DNA of 64,000 nt from Spirosoma aureum (GCF_011604685.1 NZ_CP050063.1:6303001-6367000), one strand, 5' to 3'. Positions 34,759-42,420 are shown, counted from the first letter of the stretch. Notes: a model not told the origin generated them from the letters alone. Program-made: numbers and translations.

Positions 34759-35019
34759 ATGAGCAAAACAATAACCCACTCTTCTAAAAGACTAAACGTT
34801 TTAGGATATGCTTACAAAAACGCTACAGTAGCAAATCAACTACGTTTTAAAGCAGAATTGTTAGAAGCTGGTGAACGAGACAAAGCCAACTATTGGCGCG
34901 CCTTCCGCGATGTCTGGCAGTATTCGGAGTATATAGGGAAAGCGCCATTTGTAATTGTCGTTATCGCCGACGAAGTGCTTGACTTTGAGAATCAACCTAT
35001 CTCCGAGCTACCCCTATGA
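34759..35019 (+). CDS. Early phage protein of unknown function
   Basis: An 86-residue product; the start M-S-K-T-I-T-H-S-S-K-R (34759) follows the divergent promoter region. It contains K-R-L-N-V-L-G-Y-A-Y-K-N-A-T-V-A-N-Q-L-R-F-K-A-E-L-L-E-A-G, which looks helical, and a hydrophobic strand F-V-I-V-V-I-A-D-E-V. No family is recognised. Its stop overlaps the next start by 4 nt (ATGA), so translation of the two is coupled. As first gene after the repressor, it could be an early regulator (inference). Confidence 0.6.
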   Translation: MSKTITHSSKRLNVLGYAYKNATVANQLRFKAELLEAGERDKANYWRAFRDVWQYSEYIGKAPFVIVVIADEVLDFENQPISELPL

Positions 35020-35168
35020 AAAAGTACAGGTTTCACTACCGCACGTTAGGGCGCGGGATTAAAGGCGTGGTCAATGTCAAGGCTGAGAATTTCGCCGATG
35101 CGACCCGCCTGTTTTTTGAGAATACCAAGCGTAAAAGCTTTCGGACTTTTTATGTGGAGTTCCCCTAA
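35016..35168 (+). CDS. Small basic early protein (50 residues)
   Basis: ATG 35016 overlaps the stop of the previous gene (TATGA). The product begins M-K-K-Y-R-F-H-Y-R-T-L-G-R-G and ends F-R-T-F-Y-V-E-F-P; it is rich in K, R, F and Y. The pattern of F-H-Y-R, then V-V-N-V-K-A-E-N-F-A-D-A-T-R-L-F-F, suggests a tiny beta-alpha-beta domain. No family is recognised. The 4-nt overlap and the 20-bp gap to the next gene make it a credible operon member despite its length. Confidence 0.6.
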   Translation: MKKYRFHYRTLGRGIKGVVNVKAENFADATRLFFENTKRKSFRTFYVEFP

Positions 35169-35188
35169 ATCCGTTTGACTCAATTCCA

Positions 35189-36400
35189 ATGAGCAAAGCC
35201 GCTGATAAACCCATTAAATTTTTACTGATTATGGACTACCTGGAAAAGAAATATGATTTTCGGTTTAACACCGTTTCGATTGACCTGGAATATAAAACCA
35301 AACAGGAAACCGATTGGAAAACCCTCAACCCCGCCGATTTAGAAGTTGAGCTACTGCGCGAAGGCTTTACGGGCTTTGATAAGCAGTTAGCCGCTTTATT
35401 GAAGTCCTCCTTTGTGCCCCGCTTTGACCCTATTCTCGAATACTTTGAGAGTTTGCCCCCCTGGGATAATCAGAACGATTACATCGGTATTCTAGCCAAT
35501 TATGTACGAACAACCGATCAGGAATTTTACCTCCGACAGTTTAAAAAAATGCTGGTGCGCATGGTGGCACAAGGACTCAATGCCATCGCCTTTAATAAGC
35601 ACTGTTTTACGTTTTATTCCAATCAGAATGACGGCAAAACCTACTTTTTTGAGAACCTGCTGCAAGGCACCGGCCTAGCCGAATACGCCAAAAAGAATAT
35701 TGAATTTGAGGGCAAAGATGCGAAGCGATCCCTGGCCGAAAACTTCATGATTAACCTCGATGAATTGGCCGGGTTAAGCAAACAGGATGTCAACCGGGCG
35801 AAGGCGTTTTTCTCCGAATCACAAATCAAATTGCGCCTTCCCTACGACAAAAAGGACTCGATTATGTCGCGCCGGGCGTCGTTCGTGGGCTCGACTAACC
35901 AGCGCGAATTTCTGGTCGATGAAACGGGAAACGTGCGCTGGATCGTCTTTGAAGTGCTCTCCATTAATCACGACAACGGGGGGCCGAATGGCTACAAAGC
36001 CGTTGACATCAATAAAGTCTGGGCGCAAGCCTATTTTCTGTTTAAGAACGATTACCCGGTTCAACTCGACAAAGACGAGATTGCCCACAGCGAGAACAAC
36101 AATGCCCGCTATGGCCGCGATAGTGTCGAATACCAGATGTTGCTGCAATACTTCACGCCGGTAGGCAAAGAGCAGGGCGGCACGTTTTATCAACCCTACA
36201 AGCTGGTGGAGCGGCTAACCCAACTGGCCAGCAATACCGTCCGGCTCACCAGCGAAAATATAGGCCGGGCGTTAAAGAAAATGGGCGTCGAAAAGGCACA
36301 GACCCGAATAGGACAATTACCCGTTTGGGGCTACTACCTGACCGAGAACTTGCTGAACGCAGCCGATCAGCCAGGAGGCAAGTCTGACATCCCTTTCTAA
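35189..36400 (+). CDS. VapE-type replication helicase
   Basis: A 403-residue protein of the virulence-associated E (VapE) superfamily, phage SF3-like helicases. The ATPase core shows a Walker A-like F-Y-S-N-Q-N-D-G-K-T at about 143-152, a Walker B-like F-M-I-N-L-D-E-L near 186-193, and the sensor segment S-F-V-G-S-T-N-Q-R-E-F-L-V-D. Before it stands Y-F-E-S-L-P-P-W-D, a typical VapE motif. The C-terminus is a winged-helix-like tail (I-G-R-A-L-K-K-M-G-V). Family knowledge: it unwinds DNA at the phage origin together with a primase, which is encoded after the repeat region. Confidence 0.88.
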   Translation: MSKAADKPIKFLLIMDYLEKKYDFRFNTVSIDLEYKTKQETDWKTLNPADLEVELLREGFTGFDKQLAALLKSSFVPRFDPILEYFESLPPWDNQNDYIGILANYVRTTDQEFYLRQFKKMLVRMVAQGLNAIAFNKHCFTFYSNQNDGKTYFFENLLQGTGLAEYAKKNIEFEGKDAKRSLAENFMINLDELAGLSKQDVNRAKAFFSESQIKLRLPYDKKDSIMSRRASFVGSTNQREFLVDETGNVRWIVFEVLSINHDNGGPNGYKAVDINKVWAQAYFLFKNDYPVQLDKDEIAHSENNNARYGRDSVEYQMLLQYFTPVGKEQGGTFYQPYKLVERLTQLASNTVRLTSENIGRALKKMGVEKAQTRIGQLPVWGYYLTENLLNAADQPGGKSDIPF

Positions 36401-36425
36401 AAAAAAACTCTTTTCTCAAAAACAA

Positions 36426-36660
36426 CCTACTACACTTACTACATACTACCTATCACTCAGACGATCAGTCTATTATATGTAGTAACTCTGTTAGAACTAA
36501 CCTACTACAAACTTACTACTACTTACTACAAAACAGCGATTTTTAAGTAGTATGTAGTAAGTAGGGTTTTGGAAGAACGGGGTTGTAAGGGGCGGTAAAC
36601 CAGTGAGTTACCGCCGAATGTAGTAGGATGTAGGATGTAGTACCCTACTTTTTGAAAATT
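36426..36660. repeat. Clustered TACTAC/GTAGTA motifs, candidate origin
   Basis: More than twelve copies of CTAC/TACTAC or the inverse GTAGTA lie in 230 bp between the helicase and primase genes, in blocks: plus-oriented CTACTAC at 36427, 36511 and nearby, inverse GTAGTA at 36479, 36547-36564 and 36620-36642. A perfect hairpin GGCGGTAA (36591-36598) / TTACCGCC (36608-36615) lies in the middle. An AT tract follows. This fits iterons around an origin but no protein is known to bind. Confidence 0.7.
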
Positions 36661-36680
36661 ATTTTTTTTTCATTCACTCC

Positions 36681-36729
36681 CTTTTCTTTTAGCGGCCTAA
36701 GAAATTGGATTAAGCCGCTAAAAGAAAAG
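36681..36729. repeat. 16-bp inverted repeat before the primase start
   Basis: CTTTTCTTTTAGCGGC (36681-36696) and GCCGCTAAAAGAAAAG (36714-36729) are perfect inverted arms with a 17-nt spacer, ending 18 bp before ATG 36748. It could be a replication, autoregulation or terminator-like structure. Confidence 0.7.
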
Positions 36730-36747
36730 TAAAATCCTACCGCAACG

Positions 36748-37623
36748 ATGATTGAATTACAGACCATCGAACAGTTGAAACAGGCGGTTCGTATTACGGA
36801 CTATTTGTACTCGAAAGGCTTTACGCCCTGCAACAGTACCGGCAAACAATTCGTCTACCGCTCACCACTTACCAACGAGAAATCGGCTTCGTTTTTTGTG
36901 GAACCGGAGTTGAACGTTTTCAGCGATTTTTCGTCTGGCGAGAAAGGCGATAATATCCGGCTGGTACGGTTGATTGATCAGGTGGACTTTGTGACGGCCA
37001 TTCGCACCCTGCAACGCTTGCAACCCTACGAAAGCGTTCCCTTCTCCCTGGGTGCATCGAAAGAGTACATTCTGCAACCCGATCAGCAACGGCACGAAAT
37101 AACAGCCATTTGCCCCCTGCAACATCGGGCCCTGGTGCAGTACCTGGAAAAACGGGCGATTCCCTTTGCTATGGCTTTTAACTACGTGAAGGAGATCCAC
37201 TACCGATTAAATGCCGATGGTCGGCACTACTTCGGTATTGGCTTCGAGACGGATAAAGGCAGTTGGGCGGTTCGCTCGGAGAACTTCAAAACCCACATTG
37301 GTAGCCAGTCGGTAACGACCCTCGAAACGCCGGGTTCGACTTCGATCAATCTGTTTGAGGGCTTTTTTGACTTCCTGTCGGCGCTGGTCTATTTCCGGGT
37401 CAAGACCATGCGCAATACGGCTATCATTCTCAATACGACGACCAATCTAAATAAAGTAATCGACCGTCTCAAGGCGGCTCAATGCGTGTACACCTTCCTG
37501 GACAATGACAAAGGAGGGCGTAAAGCGCTGGACGACATCAAGGCGGCCGGCTGTACAGTCATTGACCGCTCGACGCTGTACGCCGATTACAATGATTTTA
37601 ACGAGCGTTTACAGGCACTATAA
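36748..37623 (+). CDS. DnaG-type Toprim primase
   Basis: A 291-residue protein. The N-terminal part (Y-L-Y-S-K-G-F-T-P-C-N-S-T-G ... F-V-Y-R-S-P-L-T-N-E-K-S-A-S-F-F-V, then F-S-D-F-S-S-G-E-K-G-D-N) is the zinc-finger-like domain of phage/plasmid primases, here without a complete cysteine set. The Toprim domain shows N-L-F-E-G-F-F-D (catalytic Glu) and F-L-D-N-D-K-G-G (acidic pair), then D-Y-N-D-F-N-E. Family knowledge: it makes RNA primers for phage replication, with the VapE helicase upstream. It is shorter than host DnaG, as usual in mobile elements. Confidence 0.9.
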   Translation: MIELQTIEQLKQAVRITDYLYSKGFTPCNSTGKQFVYRSPLTNEKSASFFVEPELNVFSDFSSGEKGDNIRLVRLIDQVDFVTAIRTLQRLQPYESVPFSLGASKEYILQPDQQRHEITAICPLQHRALVQYLEKRAIPFAMAFNYVKEIHYRLNADGRHYFGIGFETDKGSWAVRSENFKTHIGSQSVTTLETPGSTSINLFEGFFDFLSALVYFRVKTMRNTAIILNTTTNLNKVIDRLKAAQCVYTFLDNDKGGRKALDDIKAAGCTVIDRSTLYADYNDFNERLQAL

Positions 37624-37637
37624 CTCACAACCATATA

Positions 37638-37714
37638 GGCTTACCGTAGGCTTTCAGAGGGCTTTTGTCAGGCTTTCGGGAAAAATACGGTTGGCTTTCG
37701 GCTGGCTTTACTCA
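37638..37714. repeat. 11-bp phased GGCTTT array
   Basis: GGCTTT-type cores start at 37638, 37649, 37660, 37671, 37693 and 37704. All intervals are 11 bp or twice 11 bp; the unit at 37682 has lost the core. Written as 11-mers they read GGCTTACCGTA, GGCTTTCAGAG, GGCTTTTGTCA, GGCTTTCGGGA, (AAAATACGGTT), GGCTTTCGGCT, GGCTTTACTCA. The array is in the non-coding gap after the primase. The single helical face suggests cooperative protein binding. Confidence 0.85.
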
Positions 37715-37733
37715 CCTATAAATCAAACAAACG

Positions 37734-37931
37734 ATGCTAACACCCACCTTTAACACCAGCCCAAAACGCTTTATGATTCGGGCGCTTCACGACCCTAGTG
37801 ATTGCGGTATCATCAAAGCCAAGTCGGTCGAAGATGCCATCAATAAAACCCTCAAGGCCATGTGCCAGATCGCCCGGCGAGAAAATAAAATCCTGGTGCC
37901 TTTTGAGGTCATTGAGCTAGGTAGCGAATAA
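37734..37931 (+). CDS. Small phage protein of unknown function
   Basis: A 65-residue product. M-L-T-P-T-F-N-T-S-P-K-R-F-M-I-R-A-L, then A-K-S-V-E-D-A-I-N-K-T-L-K-A-M-C-Q-I-A, then K-I-L-V-P-F-E-V-I-E-L; the helical middle and beta ends suggest a small mixed fold. No family is recognised. It follows the 11-bp array and precedes a strong terminator at 37978-38013, so it ends the replication operon. It may bind the adjacent array (inference only). Confidence 0.55.
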   Translation: MLTPTFNTSPKRFMIRALHDPSDCGIIKAKSVEDAINKTLKAMCQIARRENKILVPFEVIELGSE

Positions 37932-37977
37932 ATCAGACTAACTGGTAGTAAGCAGACTTAAGCTTCCTATTATGTAA

Positions 37978-38013
37978 ACAACAAGCCCGGCCAATGTTGG
38001 CCGGGCTTGTTGT
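37978..38013. terminator. Very strong terminator hairpin
   Basis: ACAACAAGCCCGGCCAA (37978-37994) and its exact complement TTGGCCGGGCTTGTTGT (37997-38013) form a 17-bp stem with a 2-nt loop. It closes the replication operon and borders the AT-rich accessory block. Confidence 0.85.
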
Positions 38014-38069
38014 CATTTAACAGTCTGCTAATATGTTCGGTGATAGCTAATGAGACCATGTTAAGTACT

Positions 38070-38567
38070 CTATCTGGTCAGTGTAAATCCGTACTTTGGG
38101 GAATGATTATAACTTCCCAATTGATAGATCACTATTTTATTGCATTCGTTACTAGCTACATAACAAGGCCAAATCACCCCCGCTCTTGTGGTTGAAAGCA
38201 TTAAATCAACTCTAAATACTTTGCCAGTGTATCCCCCAAAGCCTGAAGAGTTGGTTTCATCTGTACTGTAAATTTTGTCAACAATCTTGCCTAACTCGAT
38301 CCTATTTTCAAATAGTGAATCAGGGTCAATGATATGGTTTTGGGCAGTAAATGTAACTGTTCCTGTTCTTGTAGTCCCCGGAGGAGAGCGGTTTGATTCA
38401 AAGCGCCAGGTACCAATGATATTTTGCTCAATCGGTGGAGCTTGACAAGTGGTTTGGGTACTAGGTGGATCGTTTGGGGGCGGTAAGGGCGTAATTCGAA
38501 TTCGACAAGCTTGAGTAACTGTTAGAAGAGCAAATAAAACCGCTAGTTGGTTTAAAGTGGTTTTCAT
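38070..38567 (-). CDS. Lipoprotein of unknown function
   Basis: A 165-residue product with a lipobox L-L-T-V-T-Q-A-C at about 14-21, followed by a proline-rich linker (P-L-P-P-P-N-D-P-P). The body contains I-G-T-W-R-F-E-S-N-R, G-T-V-T-F-T-A-Q-N and a C-terminal Y-G-F-T-L-T-R, resembling small lipocalin-like lipoproteins with a G-T-W motif (weak). It is AT-richer than the flanking phage genes, leftward, and faces the terminator. It may be a cargo (moron) gene changing the host surface. Confidence 0.6.
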   Translation of the reverse strand: MKTTLNQLAVLFALLTVTQACRIRITPLPPPNDPPSTQTTCQAPPIEQNIIGTWRFESNRSPPGTTRTGTVTFTAQNHIIDPDSLFENRIELGKIVDKIYSTDETNSSGFGGYTGKVFRVDLMLSTTRAGVIWPCYVASNECNKIVIYQLGSYNHSPKYGFTLTR

Positions 38568-38649
38568 ACGAAGAGCTATTTGTTTGCATAACGAGAAAGC
38601 TCTTTTATTCTTTTATAAAATAGAGTAGTTATTACAAAGCGAATCCATC

Positions 38650-38683
38650 TACTTTTACAACCACCACGACACTTATACAAAAG
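38650..38683 (+). repeat. Accessory-block motif, copy 1
   Basis: ACTTTTACAACC ... CACTTATACAAAAGAAC (core 38670-38686) lies directly before ATG 38689. It matches the consensus CTTTACATA..n..CACTTATACAACAGAA, with an altered spacer. Confidence 0.5.
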
Positions 38684-38688
38684 AACGT

Positions 38689-39576
38689 ATGCCAATAAAC
38701 GACAGCAGGTATTGTATCAACGCAGCTAAGGGTATCCCTGCTTTTGTCGTATTGCTGATTTGTTGGTTTAGCACATTATTCTCCTGTAAGGACTCAGCTT
38801 ACTCGCATATTGACTATTTCAAGGATGGATCTATTAAGACTACATGTAAAACGATCGAGGATAGTATCGTTCTGATAACTGACTATTACCAAAATCATAC
38901 GATTAAAAATGTTAGAACGGCTGTCAATGGCCAACTCAAAGGTATTTCTCAATCTTTTAATGAGCAGGGGGTAATGATAGCCAAAACAACCTGGCTGCAT
39001 GATAAACAGCATGGGCAAAGTCTGTATTATTATCCAAATGGAAGATTGAAGCAGAGGGTAAATTTTATGTACGGTTTACGATGTGGCGAGTATAAAGAGT
39101 ACTATAACTCAACCGGTAATCAAGTTCGCTTTTTGGTTAATTACTTGGTAATAGGAAAGAAGGAGTACCCTAATGAGTATTTTGAGTATGATCGAGCTGG
39201 TAAATTAATAAATCAATCACCCCTTGTAAAGGCTGCTTATAAGACCAATTATAGTGATTGCACAGCTCACCTCACTTTGCAGTTAATCACTCCAGACTTT
39301 CCGGAAATGACGGTCTTAATTGGAAACTATGATGCCTTCTTTAACCTAAATGATTCTACAAGCTTGCATACATATAGCACTACACGTCTTCTGAACAATG
39401 TAGCTATTAAATTGCCTGTAGTCAATGACACAATAATAAGAGGTGTGATAGTAAACTATAAGCAGTTAAAGAGTGATAGAAAGCCTCTAACTAAAATGAT
39501 GGGCAAAGATCTATATTGGAGTTTGGCGATTAAAGGTTGCCAAAGGTTAAACTCGCATTTAACGAGTATCGACTAG
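38689..39576 (+). CDS. MORN-repeat lipoprotein (YwqK-like)
   Basis: A 295-residue product. The N-terminal hydrophobic segment (F-V-V-L-L-I-C-W-F-S-T-L-F-S-C) contains a lipobox, so the protein is envelope-anchored. Residues about 40-180 hold MORN_2-type repeats: Y-F-K-D-G-S-I-K, L-Y-Y-Y-P-N-G-R-L-K-Q-R-V-N-F-M-Y-G, G-E-Y-K-E-Y-Y-N-S-T-G-N-Q. Family knowledge: such repeats occur in YwqK-type proteins, some proposed as antitoxins for unknown toxins. The C-terminal part is not recognised. A copy of the ~29-bp block motif (CACTTATACAA) lies 8 bp before the start. Confidence 0.75.
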   Translation: MPINDSRYCINAAKGIPAFVVLLICWFSTLFSCKDSAYSHIDYFKDGSIKTTCKTIEDSIVLITDYYQNHTIKNVRTAVNGQLKGISQSFNEQGVMIAKTTWLHDKQHGQSLYYYPNGRLKQRVNFMYGLRCGEYKEYYNSTGNQVRFLVNYLVIGKKEYPNEYFEYDRAGKLINQSPLVKAAYKTNYSDCTAHLTLQLITPDFPEMTVLIGNYDAFFNLNDSTSLHTYSTTRLLNNVAIKLPVVNDTIIRGVIVNYKQLKSDRKPLTKMMGKDLYWSLAIKGCQRLNSHLTSID

Positions 39577-39769
39577 ACTTGTATTTTACTAATTAATTAA
39601 GCATATACGTACAAAATAATCTTACGTCTTTTTTATCATAACATAATGGTAGTTATATGGGGATTCTGAAAAAAAAATATAACCTACTGCCACACAGCTG
39701 ATTGATACTATTACCAGACTCGTTCTATAACTAACTTTATATAATATGAATGAAGTAAGTTGTAACATA

Positions 39770-39777
39770 TATCTTTG
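39770..39777 (+). promoter_or_regulatory. -7 box TATCTTTG
   Basis: It matches the Bacteroidota -7 consensus TAnnTTTG, 42 bp before ATG 39819. No -33 TTTG stands at the usual spacing. This gene lacks the block motif found before its neighbours. Confidence 0.4.
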
Positions 39778-39818
39778 TAGAGTTAAAGATTAGAAAAAGT
39801 CAAAAATTCTTAAAAAAA

Positions 39819-40157
39819 ATGGAAAAGGATTTTATAATCATCAAAGTAAGTTGGCGTACTAGGAGAATCAGGAATTACGATGCAACTGAAGAGAACGCAA
39901 AGACCCTAGTTTATTTTAAAGCATTAATTAATTTTTTACAGAACAATGAACTAACTACTCGTGTAATATTACCCGATAATGGCATAGTAACAGATGAAAC
40001 GTGCATTCGTAAATCGGACTTGACAGAATTTGGCTATCAATTATTTGCAAAGAAGCATTTTGACAAATGGGTAGATGCTATTTTTGATAGAGGTAAAGAC
40101 CCTACTGACGTAAAGGCACTTAAAAAGGCTTTACAAAAAATAGTAAGCAGCCAATAA
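39819..40157 (+). CDS. Unrecognised 112-residue protein
   Basis: The product is charged and cytoplasmic: K-V-S-W-R-T-R-R-I-R-N-Y-D-A-T-E-E-N-A-K-T, then F-L-Q-N-N-E-L-T-T-R-V-I-L-P, then S-D-L-T-E-F-G-Y-Q-L-F-A-K-K-H-F-D-K-W, ending with a lysine-rich helix (A-L-K-K-A-L-Q-K-I). No family is recognised. AT-rich. The ending resembles small immunity proteins in size and helix content, but that is only an impression. It stands alone between gaps of 240 bp and 150 bp. Confidence 0.6.
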   Translation: MEKDFIIIKVSWRTRRIRNYDATEENAKTLVYFKALINFLQNNELTTRVILPDNGIVTDETCIRKSDLTEFGYQLFAKKHFDKWVDAIFDRGKDPTDVKALKKALQKIVSSQ

Positions 40158-40188
40158 TGTAAAAGAATTGTCTTTTCATACATTGCTT

Positions 40189-40217
40189 CTTTGCTACATA
40201 ACTCACTTCATGTAAAG
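40189..40217 (-). repeat. Accessory-block motif, copy 2
   Basis: On the minus strand: CTTTACATGAAGTGAGTTAT then GTAGCAAAG. It lies in the gap between convergent genes rather than next to a start codon, which argues that it is not simply a promoter. Confidence 0.55.
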
Positions 40218-40310
40218 AAATTAACTCAATAAATGCAAAAAGAATAAATTTAGCGTAAATTATAATAATACAATTTTCAATATCTACTTTCACAACATTT
40301 GCATACTTGC

Positions 40311-40748
40311 CTACGGCCATTTTATAGGGTACGATAATTCTTTATAGGTAATACGATTTTCATAATTTAGAAGAAATATATGCAACGAATCATAAGCCTG
40401 TTTATAATTCAGCGCTCTTTGAAAATTGTCATTGATTTGATCACTAAAGGCTAACAAACTATCCTTTGGCCATTTCTTAAACTCACCCGCTAAACTTAAA
40501 GGCTCAAGAATTATTTCAGCAGATGCATTTTTTTCAGGAAGGCGTTTTATATCAAAATGATGACTAAAATAGAAATCAATTTGAGGGTGCAATCGCTCAA
40601 ACTCATTGATAAAAGTTTGCTCCTTAGCAGTTAGGTTGGGGCTATGTATCGTCCCCATACCGATTCCCCAAAGAATATAGTAAGATGCGTAAGAAATAAC
40701 GCAGAAGGCGATTGAGATAGCTATAAACCATTTCCAGTTTTTTTTCAC
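40311..40748 (-). CDS. Unrecognised membrane-anchored protein
   Basis: A 145-residue product with one N-terminal transmembrane helix (about 6-28: W-F-I-A-I-S-I-A-F-C-V-I-S-Y) after K-K-N. The rest is helical and charged, with F-E-R-L-H-P-Q-I-D-F-Y-F-S-H-H-F-D-I-K-R and L-A-F-S-D-Q-I-N-D-N-F-Q-R-A-L. No family is recognised. AT-rich like its neighbours. A motif copy (CACTTATATAACAG, plus 40784-40797) lies about 40 bp upstream of its start. Confidence 0.6.
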   Translation of the reverse strand: MKKNWKWFIAISIAFCVISYASYYILWGIGMGTIHSPNLTAKEQTFINEFERLHPQIDFYFSHHFDIKRLPEKNASAEIILEPLSLAGEFKKWPKDSLLAFSDQINDNFQRALNYKQAYDSLHIFLLNYENRITYKELSYPIKWP

Positions 40749-40783
40749 GGTATATGGAAGCGTGTAAAACCAATTCTAATTTC

Positions 40784-40810
40784 CTGTTATATAAGTGCTT
40801 AAACAAGGCT
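40784..40810 (-). repeat. Accessory-block motif, copy 3
   Basis: On the minus strand: CTTGTTTAAG, then CACTTATATAACAG. It points toward the start at 40748. Confidence 0.5.
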
Positions 40811-40960
40811 GCGTAAGTATAAACGTTTCTTCTCGAAAGACATAGTCTTATCTCACGGTTCCCTCAGGTGGTCGGTTTACGCTATCGAGCGTCATCTAAC
40901 TTAGATCTGACCACCAGAATAGTTAGTTCGTATCCATGTAATGCTTTATCATTACAGTCA

Positions 40961-40989
40961 CTTTACATATAGCAGATTATACAACAGAA
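40961..40989 (+). repeat. Accessory-block motif, copy 4
   Basis: Full-length copy: CTTTACATATAGCAGATTAT followed by ACAACAGAA, ending immediately before ATG 40990. Confidence 0.6.
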
Positions 40990-41406
40990 ATGGGTGCACG
41001 GATAAGTACAGTATATTTTGATTTTAACCCTACCCAAACAGAGGTTCTATCTACTTTGAGTAAGATAGCAGGGAAAGAATTAACAGTTGAGTACTTAGGG
41101 GAAAACGGCCTATCTATTAGTATAGAAAATCAAAAAGTAGACATTGTAGTTGAGTGGATCAATAAGCGCCGGGGTTATGATGAAAGCATTAAAGATATAC
41201 TTGGTGATACATACGAGTATCCTTTTCCGGATAAAAATCAGTGCATTCGTGTATTCAGGGAACTGGATAATACCGACTATTTAGAAGTGACTCTACTCTA
41301 CTTACTTAAACAGTCTGGCGGCATATCCGAGAACGCTTTTGACCTACCCCTCTGGGCAGGAAAAAGCTGGATAGACAGACCTAGAAAATGGTGGCAGCTA
41401 ACATAA
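40990..41406 (+). CDS. Unrecognised cytoplasmic protein
   Basis: A 138-residue product without a signal peptide: strands F-D-F-N-P-T-Q-T-E-V, a V-E-Y-L-G-E-N-G-L-S-I-S-I block, I-V-V-E-W-I-N-K-R-R-G, and a C-terminal Y-L-E-V-T-L-L-Y-L-L-K-Q-S-G-G. The end W-A-G-K-S-W-I-D-R-P-R-K-W-W-Q is tryptophan-rich. No family is recognised. It is preceded directly by a full motif copy and followed after 21 bp by the membrane protein gene, probably the same transcript. Confidence 0.6.
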   Translation: MGARISTVYFDFNPTQTEVLSTLSKIAGKELTVEYLGENGLSISIENQKVDIVVEWINKRRGYDESIKDILGDTYEYPFPDKNQCIRVFRELDNTDYLEVTLLYLLKQSGGISENAFDLPLWAGKSWIDRPRKWWQLT

Positions 41407-41409
41407 ACG

Positions 41410-41422
41410 CACTTATATAACA
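41410..41422 (+). repeat. Accessory-block motif, copy 5 (short)
   Basis: CACTTATATAACA, between two rightward genes and 5 bp before ATG 41428. Only the second half of the motif is present. Confidence 0.45.
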
Positions 41423-41427
41423 AAAGG

Positions 41428-41826
41428 ATGACAAGGCTAATATCATTAAACTCCATAAACCTTAGCTACCTGTGTATAATAGTCTCTATTATCTTATCAT
41501 TTATCTCAATCTTAGGATTTTATTTAAATAGCCTTCTCTTCATCAGTATTCCCTTAGTGGGTTGTGCGTATTTAATTTATATAGCTTTACTATACGAGAT
41601 TAGAATAAATGAGCAAGACATTATGATAACCCATCTTTATTATGGAACCAAACGGTACAAAAAAGATGAGTTTGTCAGCATTAGCCAACCAGCCATTGGA
41701 CCAATGCGAATAAATCTACAAGATGGTCGTAGCTATTCATTCATGCCTAATCTAACTCGCAGTTTTTTAAAGTATACTACGCACGATAATTACGTGAAGT
41801 ATTGGACTAAGGAGCTAAGCTCATAA
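41428..41826 (+). CDS. Unrecognised two-helix membrane protein
   Basis: A 132-residue product. Two membrane helices (about 10-31, 35-56: S-Y-L-C-I-I-V-S-I-I-L-S-F and L-L-F-I-S-I-P-L-V-G-C-A-Y) precede a soluble part with strands I-R-I-N-E-Q-D-I-M-I-T-H-L-Y-Y-G-T-K-R-Y, F-V-S-I and M-R-I-N-L-Q-D-G-R-S-Y-S-F. This layout (two helices plus a small PH-like strand domain) is common in bacterial small membrane proteins. No family name is given. It lies 21 bp after the preceding gene. Confidence 0.6.
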   Translation: MTRLISLNSINLSYLCIIVSIILSFISILGFYLNSLLFISIPLVGCAYLIYIALLYEIRINEQDIMITHLYYGTKRYKKDEFVSISQPAIGPMRINLQDGRSYSFMPNLTRSFLKYTTHDNYVKYWTKELSS

Positions 41827-41883
41827 ATGTGTTATTCCAATATTGTCTAATAAGGAGCCTTCCAACTTTTCTTTGAATTTTTT

Positions 41884-41908
41884 CTTTACATAAAATTAGT
41901 TATAAACT
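41884..41908 (+). repeat. Accessory-block motif, copy 6
   Basis: CTTTACATAAAATTAGTTAT then AAACT. It lies in the gap between convergent genes, away from any start codon. Confidence 0.5.
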
Positions 41909-41964
41909 CGCCTAAAATAAGTGCAATAAGCGGAAGAACAATTAGTTAGTATTTAACCAAGATT

Positions 41965-42420
41965 CTACAAAAGCTTTTTATGTACTACTTCGACAAAATA
42001 TTTCCTTACATTTTTTTCAAAAAATGCTCCGAACCCACTCATACTTTCAGTCTTCCAATCCTCAATAATTGCTCTCTCTTTTTTCTTTACATGACTGTTG
42101 ATTAACTGCACGACCACAACTCTATTACCCTGTTCATCCAAGTAGCCGAAATACTGTCTATAGCAGTTCTCAAGCTTGATATGCTGATTCGTATAACCTG
42201 CGTTAATAATGTCTTCAGCAACAGTAATTTCGACTAAAGAAGGAGTAAATCGGCTAACTGAGCCCAAGGGAATGGGAGCATTGTCAGTTGAGGCATCAAA
42301 AATCACTCCTTCTTGAAGATACTTGGTTGGTATTTTGATTACCTGAACTGGCTGGGCTAATGTAAGAAATGGCATAACGCCAATGAAAGCACAGAATACT
42401 ATAAGTGACAGATGCTCCAT
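41965..42420 (-). CDS. Secreted protein of unknown function
   Basis: A 151-residue product with a signal-like N-terminus (L-S-L-I-V-F-C-A-F-I-G-V-M-P-F-L-T-L-A-Q). The body is strand-rich (V-I-K-I-P-T-K-Y, L-V-E-I-T-V-A-E-D-I, Q-Y-F-G-Y-L-D-E-Q-G-N-R-V-V-V-V-Q-L-I-N) and ends with a basic helix. No family is recognised. The end F-E-K-N-V-R-K-Y-F-V-E-V-V-H is amphipathic. Motif copy 7 lies about 60 bp upstream of the start, on the same strand. Confidence 0.6.
   Translation of the reverse strand: MEHLSLIVFCAFIGVMPFLTLAQPVQVIKIPTKYLQEGVIFDASTDNAPIPLGSVSRFTPSLVEITVAEDIINAGYTNQHIKLENCYRQYFGYLDEQGNRVVVVQLINSHVKKKERAIIEDWKTESMSGFGAFFEKNVRKYFVEVVHKKLL

Noticed and set aside
37638..37714. CRISPR array
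   Set aside because: Units are 11 bp without spacers and no cas gene is present. The 264-bp repeats are coding and are not CRISPR either.
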